A DNA stretch of 39,611 bases from positions 1 through 39,611 of the forward strand of contig JAHBTL010000050.1 of NCBI GenBank assembly GCA_019638615.1. Reading direction: 5' to 3'. How positions within the stretch are numbered: position 1 is the stretch's first letter; every line of letters starts with the position of its first letter. Under the pieces are notes generated by a model. It had not been told where the DNA came from, ran no database searches, and worked only from the letters and a program-made list of their open reading frames with translations. Positions 19,584 to 28,151 of the stretch are shown piece by piece. The stretch comes from Chitinophagaceae bacterium (GTDB lineage Bacteria; Bacteroidota; Bacteroidia; Chitinophagales; Chitinophagaceae). Both the position numbers and the translations under genes were made by a program.

Positions 19584-19706
19584 CCGTCCTTTCATCCTGC
19601 CTATGCTGAAGGGGCGTGGTGGCCCGTCGGCAAAAAGCTAAATGATTTTGAAACCCGGTTCGCTTCTCCCGGACCATTATTTCAAAAATGTGAAAAGTAA
19701 ATTATT

Positions 19707-19862
19707 ATGAAACGTACATTTCAGCCACATAAGCGCCGTCGTAAAACTGTTCATGGATTTCGCAAACGTATGCAAACTGCCAACGGACGTAAAGTTTTAG
19801 CCAGCCGTCGTAAGAAAGGACGTAAGAAACTGACGGTTTCTGACGAGAAGAAAGCAAAATAA
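19707..19862 (+). CDS. rpmH: Ribosomal protein L34
   Basis: A 51-residue, very basic ribosomal protein of the large subunit: [20 protein letters not shown], then the [22 protein letters not shown] core that defines L34. The C-terminal tail SDEKKAK is an extension seen in this phylum. A long leader and a -7 box lie upstream. A terminator lies between it and rnpA, so the two are only partly coupled. Confidence 0.97.
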   Translation: MKRTFQPHKRRRKTVHGFRKRMQTANGRKVLASRRKKGRKKLTVSDEKKAK

Positions 19863-19916
19863 TAAATGATTTATACGCGGTAAGTACAATTACCTGCCTG
19901 ATTAGTTTGATACTGT

Positions 19917-19945
19917 ATAGCCCTGTATGACGGGGCTATTTTTTT
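19917..19945 (+). terminator. Terminator between rpmH and rnpA
   Basis: ATAGCCC and GGGCTAT form a 7-bp stem followed by seven T, ending only 19 bases before the rnpA start codon. rnpA expression must come from read-through. Confidence 0.8.
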
Positions 19946-19964
19946 AATATTTTATTTACGGCTT

Positions 19965-20381
19965 TTGAAAAAAAGGCTCACTTTACAAAAGAAAGAAAGG
20001 TTGAAAAGCCGCAAGCAAATTGAGCATTTGTTCAGTAAAGGGAAAAGCTTTTCCGTTTCCCCCTACCGTATAGTATATTCTTTCGAAAATGCCGTTGATC
20101 TGCCGCATGAGCCGGGTTTAAAATGTGGGTTTACCGTTAGCTCCAGGTTTTTCAAAAAAGCAACTGACCGTAACCGTATTAAAAGAATTACCAGGGAAGC
20201 CTACCGTGTTCAAAAAAATATACTGGAAGATAAATTGCTGCTGCGACAAAAAGCATTGAACATGTTTATACTGTATACGGGTAAAGAACTGCCCGATTTT
20301 GCAATGGCGAAAGAAAAACTTGGTTTAATTTTGAATAAGCTAATGCAACAGCCCGATGAAAAAAATACTTCAGCTGCTTAG
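19965..20381 (+). CDS. rnpA: Ribonuclease P protein component, TTG start
   Basis: The protein subunit of RNase P, which matures the 5' ends of tRNAs. The conserved core [26 protein letters not shown] (about 57-82) is the RNR signature helix. The start is TTG at 19965, giving [15 protein letters not shown]. No in-frame ATG or GTG is usable and the next Met is near residue 99, so the rare start is well supported. It overlaps yidD by 26 bases, the standard rpmH-rnpA-yidD order. The upstream terminator and rare start together predict low output relative to L34. Confidence 0.93.
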   Translation: MKKRLTLQKKERLKSRKQIEHLFSKGKSFSVSPYRIVYSFENAVDLPHEPGLKCGFTVSSRFFKKATDRNRIKRITREAYRVQKNILEDKLLLRQKALNMFILYTGKELPDFAMAKEKLGLILNKLMQQPDEKNTSAA

Positions 20382-20586
20382 CATACCCTTCATATGGCTC
20401 ATTAAGCTGTACCAGTTGATTCTTTCGCCGGTAATGGGCAGGTCGTGCCGGTTTACTCCAACCTGTTCTCATTATGGGATACAGGCTTTGAAAAAATACG
20501 GGTTGTTTAAAGGAACCTGGCTCACGATTAAAAGGATCAGCCGTTGCCATCCCTGGGGAGGTCATGGGTATGACCCGGTGCCGTGA
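20356..20586 (+). CDS. yidD: Membrane insertion efficiency factor YidD
   Basis: A 76-residue protein with an amphipathic or membrane N-terminus ([16 protein letters not shown]) and the conserved [18 protein letters not shown] and [12 protein letters not shown] motifs of YidD, which assists YidC-dependent membrane insertion. It overlaps the end of rnpA by 26 bases. The usual next gene, yidC, is absent, and a repeat block follows. Confidence 0.96.
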   Translation: MKKILQLLSIPFIWLIKLYQLILSPVMGRSCRFTPTCSHYGIQALKKYGLFKGTWLTIKRISRCHPWGGHGYDPVP

Positions 20587-20730
20587 AGATTTGAGATTTG
20601 AGATGTTTATGGTTTATGGTTTGATGTTTATGGTTTCATTGTCCACTGTCCATTGTCCACTGTCCATTGTCAACTCTCCACTGTCAATTACCTGTGATAC
20701 CTCATACCTGACGCCTCATACCTGACACCC
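20587..20730. repeat. Low-complexity tandem repeat block
   Basis: Three successive families of short degenerate repeats: ATTTGAG and TTTATGG words (20587-20636), TGTCCACTGTCCATT-like units of about 9-10 bases (20640-20690), and a 13-base CCTCATACCTGAC unit (20698-20728). There is no coding potential. It separates yidD from the converging sod gene. Confidence 0.75.
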
Positions 20731-20734
20731 AAAC

Positions 20735-20763
20735 AAAAAAGCTGCCCGGAAAACCCGGACAGC
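20735..20763 (-). terminator. Terminator of the superoxide dismutase gene
   Basis: On the minus strand GCTGTCCGG pairs with CCGGGCAGC (one G-U pair) around a 5-base loop, followed by six T. It lies 22 bases after the sod stop. Confidence 0.85.
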
Positions 20764-20785
20764 CCTGGTCTTGCTGTTGCAAAGC

Positions 20786-21388
20786 CTATGCTTTTTCGAA
20801 TCTTTCTGCCACTTTCTTCCAGTCAATTACATTCCAAATTGCAGCAAGATAATCGGGGCGTTTATTCTGGTATTTCAGGTAATAGGCGTGTTCCCAAACA
20901 TCCACACCCAGTAAAGGAGTACCTTTTACTTCTGCAACATCCATTAACGGGTTGTCCTGGTTGGGAGTACTGGTTACTTCCAATTTACCATCTTTTAAAA
21001 TTAACCATGCCCAGCCACTGCCAAAACGTGTAGCGCCGGCAGTATTGATTTTAGATTTCAGTTCATCAAAGCTACCAAAGGCACTGTTAATAGCATCTGC
21101 TAATTTTCCCGAAGGAGCGCCGCCACCGGTTTTAGACAAGGTCTCCCAGAAAAAAGTATGATTCCAGTGACCACCGCCGTTATTACGTACTGCCGGGCTG
21201 ATGGAACCTGCATTTTTTACTAATTCTTCCAGGGATTTATTTTCATTAGGAGTTCCAGCAATTGCTTTATTGAGATTGTCAACGTAAGCCTGGTGATGTT
21301 TATCGTGATGAATTTGCATGGTAAGTGTATCAATATGGGGCTCCAATGCATCATACGCATAGGGCAAAGCCGGTAAAGTAAAAGCCAT
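20786..21388 (-). CDS. Superoxide dismutase, Mn/Fe family
   Basis: A cytosolic enzyme that converts superoxide to H2O2 and O2. Metal ligands are visible: H27 ([11 protein letters not shown]), H77 ([11 protein letters not shown]), D163 and H167 ([11 protein letters not shown]). Gly in the GGGHWNH motif, instead of the Gln of iron enzymes, favours manganese or cambialistic use. Metal preference cannot be settled by reading. The length of 200 residues is standard. It has its own minus-strand -7 box and terminator, so it is monocistronic. Its product, H2O2, is the signal sensed by OxyR elsewhere in the window. Confidence 0.96.
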   Translation of the reverse strand: MAFTLPALPYAYDALEPHIDTLTMQIHHDKHHQAYVDNLNKAIAGTPNENKSLEELVKNAGSISPAVRNNGGGHWNHTFFWETLSKTGGGAPSGKLADAINSAFGSFDELKSKINTAGATRFGSGWAWLILKDGKLEVTSTPNQDNPLMDVAEVKGTPLLGVDVWEHAYYLKYQNKRPDYLAAIWNVIDWKKVAERFEKA

Positions 21389-21430
21389 AATCTATAGTTT
21401 TAAAATGTGAAACAAATCTTATTCGGACAG

Positions 21431-21438
21431 CAAAGGTA
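21431..21438 (-). promoter_or_regulatory. -7 box of the sod promoter
   Basis: On the minus strand it reads TACCTTTG, an exact TAnnTTTG match, about 43 bases before the ATG. A -33 TTG is not obvious. Confidence 0.55.
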
Positions 21439-21541
21439 CTGAGTAATATGATTCTTACTTTATTTGAACTCAATGTTTTGCCGGCACTATACATAAATCA
21501 TAAATAGTGCCGCAATATTTTTTTATTGACTGAAAATTTTG

Positions 21542-21574
21542 TTTGCTTTTTAAACCCAAAAATCCCTATTTTTG
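21542..21574 (+). promoter_or_regulatory. tRNA-Asn promoter
   Basis: TTTG at 21542-21545 and TATTTTTG at 21567-21574 are separated by 21 bases, a full Bacteroidota consensus promoter ending 10 bases before the tRNA. Confidence 0.75.
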
Positions 21575-21584
21575 CCGCCCTTAT

Positions 21585-21658
21585 TCCTCCTTAGCTCAGT
21601 TGGTTAGAGCATCTGACTGTTAATCAGAGGGTCGCTGGTTCAAGTCCAGCAGGGGGAG
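21585..21658 (+). tRNA. tRNA-Asn (GUU)
   Basis: A full cloverleaf of 74 bases: acceptor TCCTCCT/AGGGGGA, D arm GCTC/GAGC, anticodon stem TCTGA/TCAGA with loop CTGTTAA (anticodon GTT at 21619-21621), T arm GCTGG/CCAGC with loop TTCAAGT, and discriminator G. CCA is not encoded. A promoter and a terminator flank it, so it is a single-gene unit. Confidence 0.97.
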
Positions 21659-21678
21659 CTTAAAAATCAACAACTTAC

Positions 21679-21703
21679 AAAGTCGCCATTGGCGACTTTT
21701 TCA
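21679..21703 (+). terminator. tRNA-Asn terminator
   Basis: AAAGTCGCC pairs perfectly with GGCGACTTT around ATT, followed by further T. Confidence 0.88.
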
Positions 21704-22064
21704 TTTTTGCCAGTAATTTGCCAGTAGCTAAGGCAACCTTGAAACAAAGAGCGGTTTTACGCTATAAAGTTACTTCAATTTAATCTAACTGCACCCCCGT
21801 TTAGTTGATAAAGTTGTTACGAAAGCCTGATAGCGTTAAAGCAGAAAAGAAACTATTCTATTGCCTTGATTCATTATCTAAAAAATCTTTCCGGAAACCA
21901 AAAAAATCACAGGTATTCTTATTTCAAACGACCTGTAAACAATCGAAGGAAAGTATTTAAATATCCAATGTAATTGGATCGGTGGGATGAGAGGTGTGAT
22001 AATGTTATTACATTTTATTTATGATAGCATGAACTAATTTGAAAAGAGTTTTCAGCAACTACAA
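21704..22064. other. Non-coding stretch between tRNA-Asn and nhaA
   Basis: No gene is seen. It contains a short tandem TTTGCCAGTA at 21705-21728 and a perfect 7-bp inverted repeat ATCCAAT/ATTGGAT at 21963-21979 that could be an operator. No copy of the tRNA 3' end was found downstream, so an integration event at this tRNA is not shown. Confidence 0.4.
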
Positions 22065-22101
22065 TTTGGAAGTCATAAAAATTCTTTAAGGATTATCTTT
22101 G
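22065..22101 (+). promoter_or_regulatory. Putative nhaA operon promoter
   Basis: TATCTTTG at 22094-22101 is an exact -7 match 28 bases before the ATG. TTTG at 22065-22068 is a candidate -33 element at a slightly long spacing of 25. Confidence 0.55.
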
Positions 22102-22129
22102 TCCATTTCGTATTTATATACCGATAAGC

Positions 22130-23470
22130 ATGAGCCGTTCAAAAAAGTACCAGATTGACAAAGTTGTTTATCCCATTCAGAAATTCATCCAGAATGAAAA
22201 GTCAGGCGGACTTGTACTGGGGATAAGCGTGATTGTTGCTTTAATTTTAGCCAACTCTCCGTGGGCGCACGATTACCATCATTTTTTGGAACACAGGTTT
22301 GGGTTTCAATGGGATGGGAAAACCTACCTGGAATACGATCTGCACCATTGGATCAATGACGGGCTGATGGCTGTTTTCTTTTTCGTGGTGGGGCTCGAAT
22401 TAAAACGGGAAATTGTAGCCGGGGAATTGTCCAACCCCAGGAAAGCGTTGCTGCCCATTGCTGCTGCCATCGGCGGTATGCTCGTGCCTGCCGCTATCTA
22501 CGTTACTTTTAACCCCTCGGGCGAAGTACAGCATGGATGGGGCATTCCGATGGCTACCGATATTGCTTTTGCCCTTGGAGTGTTGTATTTGCTGGGCAAA
22601 AGAGTTCCCCTGGCTTTAAAAGTATTTCTGACTGCTTTAGCCATTGTAGATGACCTGGGTGCTGTTTTGGTGATCGCCTTTTTTTACACATCCGATATTT
22701 CGGTATCGAGCCTGCTGCTTGGATTCGGGTTCCTGCTGATCATGTATTTAGGTAATAAAGCAGGCATAAGGAGCATTCTTTTCTACGCCGTTTTCGGGAT
22801 CGGCGGTGTCTGGACGGCGTTCCTGTTATCGGGCGTTCATGCCACTATTGCGGCCGTCCTGGCTGCCTTTACTATTCCTGCCAATGTGAAGCTGAGCGAG
22901 GACGATTATATCCGGAAGATCAAAAATTATCTTGACCGGTTTCAAGAGGCGGATTCCAACAGTAAGATACCAACCCTCACGAACGAGCAGTTACACATTC
23001 TCGATGAAGTAAAGAACAATACCGATAAAGCTATTCCACCTTTACAAATACTGGAACATTCCATGCACCCGATGGTAACTTTTATTATCATTCCAATCTT
23101 TGCTTTGGCCAATGCCGGCGTTTCCGTATTGGACATTGATATAAAAGAGATATTCAGCACAAATGTTGCGCTGGGTGTTGCGCTGGGTCTTTTAATTGGC
23201 AAAACGGTTGGGATATTTTCCTTTACCTGGCTCTGTGTGAAGCTCAAAATTGCTTCCTTTCCCAAAGGGATGAACCTGAAAAGCCTTTTGGGGCTTGGGC
23301 TATTAGGTGCAATAGGATTCACTATGTCGTTATTTGTTACGCAACTGGCTTTTTCGCACGAAGCATATAAAGTACAGGCTAAGATCGGCATCTTTGCCGC
23401 ATCTATTATCGGCGGTATTTTGGGGTATATGATCCTGAAAAGCCAGAGTAAGAACGGGAGTGAAAATTAA
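22130..23470 (+). CDS. nhaA: Na+/H+ antiporter NhaA
   Basis: An inner-membrane sodium/proton antiporter for pH and sodium homeostasis. Ion-site residues are visible: D144 in PMATDIAFALG and the D174-D175 pair in ALAIVDDLGAVLVIA (E. coli D163/D164). GLMAVFFFVVGLELKRE marks helix 2. A hydrophilic loop of about 50 residues (about 255-305) separates the two halves and is longer than in E. coli. The total length is 446. It heads a run with the K+ channel (23-base gap) and the DUF389 gene (15-base gap), probably one operon for cation handling. Confidence 0.96.
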   Translation: MSRSKKYQIDKVVYPIQKFIQNEKSGGLVLGISVIVALILANSPWAHDYHHFLEHRFGFQWDGKTYLEYDLHHWINDGLMAVFFFVVGLELKREIVAGELSNPRKALLPIAAAIGGMLVPAAIYVTFNPSGEVQHGWGIPMATDIAFALGVLYLLGKRVPLALKVFLTALAIVDDLGAVLVIAFFYTSDISVSSLLLGFGFLLIMYLGNKAGIRSILFYAVFGIGGVWTAFLLSGVHATIAAVLAAFTIPANVKLSEDDYIRKIKNYLDRFQEADSNSKIPTLTNEQLHILDEVKNNTDKAIPPLQILEHSMHPMVTFIIIPIFALANAGVSVLDIDIKEIFSTNVALGVALGLLIGKTVGIFSFTWLCVKLKIASFPKGMNLKSLLGLGLLGAIGFTMSLFVTQLAFSHEAYKVQAKIGIFAASIIGGILGYMILKSQSKNGSEN

Positions 23471-23493
23471 AAACAGAAAAACATACTTTGCGA

Positions 23494-24378
23494 ATGGAGA
23501 CACACCATCAACAAACTAAAAGCAGGCTTGACCTGTTCCGGCAAAAAGTTTATATCATTATATATGGTGTAAATACACCTGCCGGAAAAACGTTTGATAT
23601 CGGCTTGCTGATCGTTATCCTTCTGAGCGTATTTACTATTATGCTGGAAACCGTGGAAGGCATTGACCTGATCTTCCACAAAGAGCTGATGTTGCTTGAA
23701 TGGATATTTATGGTGCTTTTCGGGTTGGAATATGCATTACGGATCTTCGTAAGCAAAAGACCTCTAAAATATATTTTCAGCTTTTACGGTATAATAGACC
23801 TGCTTTCTATTTTACCAATGTTTTTATCGATTTTTATTTCTGGCAGTCATATATTCGGCAGCCTGAGGATATTGAGGCTGCTCAGATTATTCCGGGTGCT
23901 AAAGCTGATGGAGTTTATGCAGGAATCTTCAAAGCTTAAAGTAGCGCTGATGGCAAGCAGGGCCAAAGTTGTGGTATTCCTGTATACGGTAATGATCATA
24001 TCCATATTGATCGGAACGCTGATGTATTATATTGAAGGCCCGGGAAACGGCTTTACCAGCATTCCCAAAAGCGTATTTTATACCATTGTTACACTCACTA
24101 CAGTAGGGTATGGAGATATGGTACCGGTAACCCCCATAGGGCAGTTTTTATCCATGGTGCTGATGGTTACAGGGTATGGCATCATTGCTGTTCCTACCGG
24201 TATTGTGGGTGTTGAAATTGCAAGGCAACTCACTAAGGCAACGGTTGAACGTCCACAAGATATACCTCCGGCACAACATGGCAGTTTAAATGGAATGGTA
24301 TGCGCCCACTGCAACAGGGAAGATCATAGGGATGACGCCGAATATTGTTATCACTGCGGACATTCTTTGCACATTTAA
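23494..24378 (+). CDS. Voltage-gated-type K+ channel with C-terminal zinc ribbon
   Basis: A six-helix potassium channel (Kv-like ion transport family). The S4 sensor has regularly spaced arginines in RILRLLRLFRVLKL (about 125-138). The pore filter is TTVGYGD at 202-208, followed by S6 with GYGIIAVPTGIVG. The C-terminus is unusual: after a short linker, C270-x2-C273 and C285-x2-C288 form an apparent zinc ribbon in the cytoplasm, where many bacterial channels have a coiled coil or RCK domain. I start at the ATG at 23494 (294 residues) and not the TTG six bases upstream. It sits between nhaA and a DUF389 gene. Confidence 0.92.
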   Translation: METHHQQTKSRLDLFRQKVYIIIYGVNTPAGKTFDIGLLIVILLSVFTIMLETVEGIDLIFHKELMLLEWIFMVLFGLEYALRIFVSKRPLKYIFSFYGIIDLLSILPMFLSIFISGSHIFGSLRILRLLRLFRVLKLMEFMQESSKLKVALMASRAKVVVFLYTVMIISILIGTLMYYIEGPGNGFTSIPKSVFYTIVTLTTVGYGDMVPVTPIGQFLSMVLMVTGYGIIAVPTGIVGVEIARQLTKATVERPQDIPPAQHGSLNGMVCAHCNREDHRDDAEYCYHCGHSLHI

Positions 24379-24393
24379 TATTGTTATATCATT

Positions 24394-25680
24394 ATGAGCA
24401 ATAAAATAGTTGAATTTATAAACTTACACAACGGGGAGGAAGATAAAAAGAAAGTGCTGGAAAACGTGTTTAACAACATTTCCTTCCGCGGCTCTAATCT
24501 TTGGATATTGGCCTGTGCCATTATTATTGCCTCCATTGGGCTGAATGTCAATTCCACTGCCGTTATTATCGGGGCGATGCTCATTTCCCCGCTGATGGGG
24601 CCAATCGTAGGCGCCGGTTTTGCATTGGGCACTTATGACTTCCCGTTATTGAAGAAGTCCATGAAAAACCTTGTTATCGCTACCGGGGTAAGTTTGCTGG
24701 TGTCTGCTTTGTACTTTTATTTCAGCCCTTTTAAGGATGTACAATCGGAGATATTGGCCAGGACTTCACCCAATATCTATGATGTGCTCATTGCTTTTTT
24801 TGGAGGACTGGTAGGCGTAATTGCCGTGACAAGGGTTGAAAAAGGAAACCCGATCCCCGGCGTGGCTATCGCTACTGCCTTAATGCCACCGCTGTGCACT
24901 GCCGGCTATGGGATCGCCACCTTTAATTTTCCTTACTTTGCCGGGGCATTTTATTTATATACCATCAATTGCTTTTTTATTTGTATCGCTACTTTCTTCA
25001 TGGTGAAATACCTGAAATATCCGGCGGCAAGCTTTAAGAGCATACGATATAGCAGGCAGATCAGAATAGGGATCACTTCCCTGATATTTATCATGATCAT
25101 TCCCAGCTTTTACCTGGCATACACGCTCTGGAATGAAAAAAAATATACCAAAACGGTAGAGCAGTTTATCAATACGGAATTTGTGAGCAACGGCAACATG
25201 GTTATCTACAAAAAAATTGATTACAAAAGCGATCCCAAAAAAGTGGAGCTTGCTTTACTGAACCGGAAGCTGAGCGAAAAGGAGATTGAGAGGTATAACC
25301 GGATACTCTCTAATATGGGTGCAGCCAATACGGTGCTTACATTCAGGCAAAGCGATGAAGATTTAAAGACCGAAATATTAAACGAGATCAACAAAAAAGA
25401 AAATGTGCTTTCTGAAAAAGATATAGCTATCAATAACCTGAAGAGTGAATTAAACAAATACAAACTGGATGACCCTACGCTGACCAAAGAACTAAATATT
25501 CTTTTTCCTGCCATAAAGAATATATCGCTGGGCAAAATTGAGCAATACCCTAACACAGACAGTGTTCAGATACAATGCATCCTGCTTTATAGCGCTCCGG
25601 AAGATATTGAAGAAGAAAAGCTGAAGCCCTGGCTGGCTGAAAGACTGAAAATAAAAAATATAGTTCTGATCAGGCAGTAA
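24394..25680 (+). CDS. DUF389 membrane protein
   Basis: A polytopic membrane protein of the DUF389 family. The N-terminal half holds about six helices with the family strings LNVNSTAVIIGAMLISPLMGPI (about 51-72) and ATALMPPLCTAGYG (about 160-175). The C-terminal half (about 245-428) is soluble, with a predicted coiled coil (KENVLSEKDIAINNLKSELNKYK) and a domain similar to those in small DUF389 relatives. Function is unknown. The third place in the nhaA/K+ channel run suggests a link to ion or osmotic stress. A terminator overlaps its end. Confidence 0.88.
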   Translation: MSNKIVEFINLHNGEEDKKKVLENVFNNISFRGSNLWILACAIIIASIGLNVNSTAVIIGAMLISPLMGPIVGAGFALGTYDFPLLKKSMKNLVIATGVSLLVSALYFYFSPFKDVQSEILARTSPNIYDVLIAFFGGLVGVIAVTRVEKGNPIPGVAIATALMPPLCTAGYGIATFNFPYFAGAFYLYTINCFFICIATFFMVKYLKYPAASFKSIRYSRQIRIGITSLIFIMIIPSFYLAYTLWNEKKYTKTVEQFINTEFVSNGNMVIYKKIDYKSDPKKVELALLNRKLSEKEIERYNRILSNMGAANTVLTFRQSDEDLKTEILNEINKKENVLSEKDIAINNLKSELNKYKLDDPTLTKELNILFPAIKNISLGKIEQYPNTDSVQIQCILLYSAPEDIEEEKLKPWLAERLKIKNIVLIRQ

Positions 25681-25698
25681 AATATGCCTGATGCTTTT
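25669..25698 (+). terminator. Terminator of the nhaA-channel-DUF389 run
   Basis: ATCAGGCA (25669-25676) pairs perfectly with TGCCTGAT (25685-25692), followed by GCTTTTT. The stem overlaps the stop codon of the DUF389 gene. Confidence 0.65.
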
Positions 25699-25724
25699 TA
25701 AACGATAATAATAAGCCGCGATAA

Positions 25725-26540
25725 TCAGCTTTGGGACTCAAATAAATGGGTTATGGATACAACGGCTATATCAGATTCCTTAAGAATATACTCCGTATAG
25801 TTTTCTCCAAATATATCGTACCACTCTTTTTCTGATGTGGCATTGATCACAATAAGATCGTTGCCATTCTCTTTGGCGGCAGCGATCACCTGTGCAGGAA
25901 TATTTTTTTTAGCGGTGTCTTGCAGATCCTTCACGTTAAATTCAACTCCCTGGCTTTTCGCTATGCCGGTAATTTCATTGATCTTTCCGGTATCTATCCT
26001 GCCAAAATTGATAATATAAAGCGCTGCTCCTTCTTTGTCAATAAATGGTTTTGTATACAAAATTTTATTTTCCACACCTACAACACCCCTTACGGGAAAC
26101 AAAATACTATGAAAATGATGTTGTTTAAAACTTATGGGGACAGATAGCACAGGGCATTCAACTTTCATAATGATCTTATAAGCCTTAGTAGCAGCGAAAT
26201 ACTTTTTCACCCCTGTCTGCACCCCGATTATTAAAAGGTCTGTTTTGTTTTCAACGCAATATTTATACAGGAACACTTCTGCTTCACCCACCCTGGCAAA
26301 TAGCTTTATTTCCAGCTCATCGTTTGAAAGGATTCCGGCTTTTTGCTCTTTCAGCTTTTCATAGGCCGCACTTACAAATATTGCTTTTTTATTTTTTGAT
26401 TCTGCCGGGGAAACCGCATGTATAATGTCCAGGCTGGCATTATACCTTTTTGCAAGTAACACGGCATATTGCAGTGCATGGCCGGCTTCCGGCGTAAAGT
26501 TTGTGGCAATGGCTATTTTACGGATATGATATTTTTTCAT
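25725..26540 (-). CDS. Universal stress protein, tandem UspA domains
   Basis: A cytosolic stress protein of about 271 residues. The first Usp domain (about 1-140) starts MKKYHIRKIAIATNFTPEA and has a VECPVLSVP end strand. The second (about 145-271) is more diverged, with an IAVVSITH end strand. ATP-binding glycines of the G-2x-G-9x-G type are not clearly kept. I choose the ATG at 26540 because it starts the domain and lies just downstream of a -7 box. The longer frame would begin upstream of that promoter. It converges with the DUF389 gene and is divergent from mscS. Confidence 0.88.
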   Translation of the reverse strand: MKKYHIRKIAIATNFTPEAGHALQYAVLLAKRYNASLDIIHAVSPAESKNKKAIFVSAAYEKLKEQKAGILSNDELEIKLFARVGEAEVFLYKYCVENKTDLLIIGVQTGVKKYFAATKAYKIIMKVECPVLSVPISFKQHHFHSILFPVRGVVGVENKILYTKPFIDKEGAALYIINFGRIDTGKINEITGIAKSQGVEFNVKDLQDTAKKNIPAQVIAAAKENGNDLIVINATSEKEWYDIFGENYTEYILKESDIAVVSITHLFESQS

Positions 26541-26593
26541 CTGGAAATGATTTAACGCTGCAATGCGATATACGCTCAAAATTATATTTTTTG

Positions 26594-26601
26594 CAAACAT
26601 A
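26594..26601 (-). promoter_or_regulatory. -7 box of the universal stress gene
   Basis: On the minus strand TATGTTTG matches TAnnTTTG, about 54 bases upstream of the ATG at 26540. Confidence 0.5.
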
Positions 26602-26859
26602 CGCATTCATAATACGAGATATCTGCGTTCAAAAACAGCAAAAGTGCGATGTTTTAATTAACTTTGCCGTTTCTGTATTACAAGTAATACACACCAAGTA
26701 AAATATAGCATGCCGTTTTAGCAAATGCATTAAGCGCTAACTATTCTTCCTGCCTGTTCATTATTCAAGAGTTTATCATATCTCTTCAGAAACGCTGCAG
26801 GATACTACATTGCTGGAAGTATTTCACTATTATTTATTAACATTCAAAAGCCAAACGTT
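26602..26859. other. Divergent intergenic region between the usp gene and mscS
   Basis: It holds a plus-strand -7 match TAACTTTG at 26659-26666, which would leave a leader of nearly 190 bases for mscS. Nothing else is recognised and no ORF is convincing. Confidence 0.4.
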
Positions 26860-27933
26860 ATGAATGATTTTTGGGATAATATTTATTTAGGCAACTCATT
26901 GCGTTCCTGGGCAATTACATTTGGAGGTATTGTGCTGGGGTTTATATTGATCAGGATTTTTAAAAGAATTGGGTTACAGTGGCTTAAAAGATGGTCGCTC
27001 AAAACGGCAACCTCGATAGATGATCTTATAGTAGCCGCCATTGAAAAAACCGTTATACCTATTTCCTATTTCCTGGTAATATACCTGCTGCTCCATAATC
27101 TTGATTTCCCGGAGAAAGTCCGCAATATTATCCGCATTGCAATACTGCTTGTCGTAACTTTTTATGTGCTGCAGCTCATCACTAAAGTAATACAATACTT
27201 TGTGTTAAGCATTTTAAAAAAGCAGGAAGATGGCGACCTGAAACAAAAGCAGGCCAGGGGATTGCTGGTAATTGTTAAGGTGGCTGTATGGATACTGGGT
27301 ATTGTGTTCCTGCTGAGCAATCTCGGGTACGATGTAACCTCAATTATTGCCGGGCTCGGCATTGGCGGTATTGCTATTGCGCTGGCAGCACAAACCATTC
27401 TGGGCGACCTGTTCAGCTATTTTGTTATCCTGTTCGACAGGCCTTTTGAGATCGGCGATTTTATTATCATTGACGACAAAATGGGCGTGGTGGAATATAT
27501 CGGTATAAAAACCACGCGGCTGAGAACACTATCCGGGGAACAGCTTATCTGCTCCAATAAAGACCTTACAGACTCCCGTGTGCACAACTACAAGCGCATG
27601 CAAAAAAGAAGGGTAGTGTTCGGTATCGGCGTTACCTATCAAACCCCGGCAGATGCGCTGGAAAGCATACCTCAGCTTGTTAAAGAAATTATTGAAAAGA
27701 AAGACGATGTAATATACGACCGGGGACACTTTGCCAGCATGGGCGATTTCAGCCTGAACTTTGAATTTGTATATTATATACTCTCCTCCGATTACAAAAA
27801 GTATATGAACACGCAACAGGAGATACTGCTGAACATTTACAGGTCTTTTGAAAATAAAAAAATAGACTTTGCCTACCCGACGCAAACTATTTTTTTGGAA
27901 AAGAATAGTACAGGAGGGGTAAGCCCGGTTTAA
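26860..27933 (+). CDS. MscS-family mechanosensitive channel
   Basis: A small-conductance mechanosensitive channel of 357 residues that releases solutes on hypo-osmotic shock. N-terminal membrane helices lie at about 15-35, 63-83 and 92-112, and the pore-lining helix is the Gly/Ala-rich AGLGIGGIAIALAAQ (about 164-178). The beta-domain signature follows (LFDRPFEIGDFIIID), then the alpha/beta C-terminal domain. The four-helix layout is closer to the YnaI/YbdG-like group than to E. coli MscS. A terminator follows. Confidence 0.92.
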   Translation: MNDFWDNIYLGNSLRSWAITFGGIVLGFILIRIFKRIGLQWLKRWSLKTATSIDDLIVAAIEKTVIPISYFLVIYLLLHNLDFPEKVRNIIRIAILLVVTFYVLQLITKVIQYFVLSILKKQEDGDLKQKQARGLLVIVKVAVWILGIVFLLSNLGYDVTSIIAGLGIGGIAIALAAQTILGDLFSYFVILFDRPFEIGDFIIIDDKMGVVEYIGIKTTRLRTLSGEQLICSNKDLTDSRVHNYKRMQKRRVVFGIGVTYQTPADALESIPQLVKEIIEKKDDVIYDRGHFASMGDFSLNFEFVYYILSSDYKKYMNTQQEILLNIYRSFENKKIDFAYPTQTIFLEKNSTGGVSPV

Positions 27934-27950
27934 TGTAAGGAGGTAAAATT

Positions 27951-27984
27951 ACAGGACTTAGGGAAAGCAGGTATCCTGTTTTTT
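27951..27984 (+). terminator. Likely terminator of mscS
   Basis: ACAGGA (27951-27956) pairs with TCCTGT (27974-27979) and is followed by five T. The 17-base loop is long, so confidence is moderate. Confidence 0.5.
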
Positions 27985-28090
27985 AACCCCCTACTCGCAT
28001 GCAAGTTTTGCACGAGGAAATTGCGGGGAATCAATTTGTTTTTTTGAAAGCAGCAGGTTTTTGATTTTTCTATATCCAACCCGCAATATA

Positions 28091-28122
28091 TTGCAATTGC
28101 TCTCGTAAAATTTCTATCTTTA
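28091..28122 (+). promoter_or_regulatory. Putative promoter of the histidine kinase gene
   Basis: TTG at 28091-28093 and TATCTTTA at 28115-28122 (one mismatch to TAnnTTTG) are separated by 21 bases, about 30 bases before the ATG. Confidence 0.4.
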
Positions 28123-28151
28123 ATAGCACTGCTCCCAAATCTCAAACACTC

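Noticed and set aside
20587-20730. CRISPR array
   Set aside because: Units are only about 7-13 bases, degenerate and without unique spacers.
21585-22129. Integration site of a mobile element at tRNA-Asn
   Set aside because: No integrase gene and no second copy of the tRNA 3' end were found in the window, and the genes that follow have normal composition.
22942-23391. 149-residue minus-strand ORF
   Set aside because: It is antisense to nhaA. The Ser/Ile/Cys-rich composition is a mirror of membrane-helix codons.
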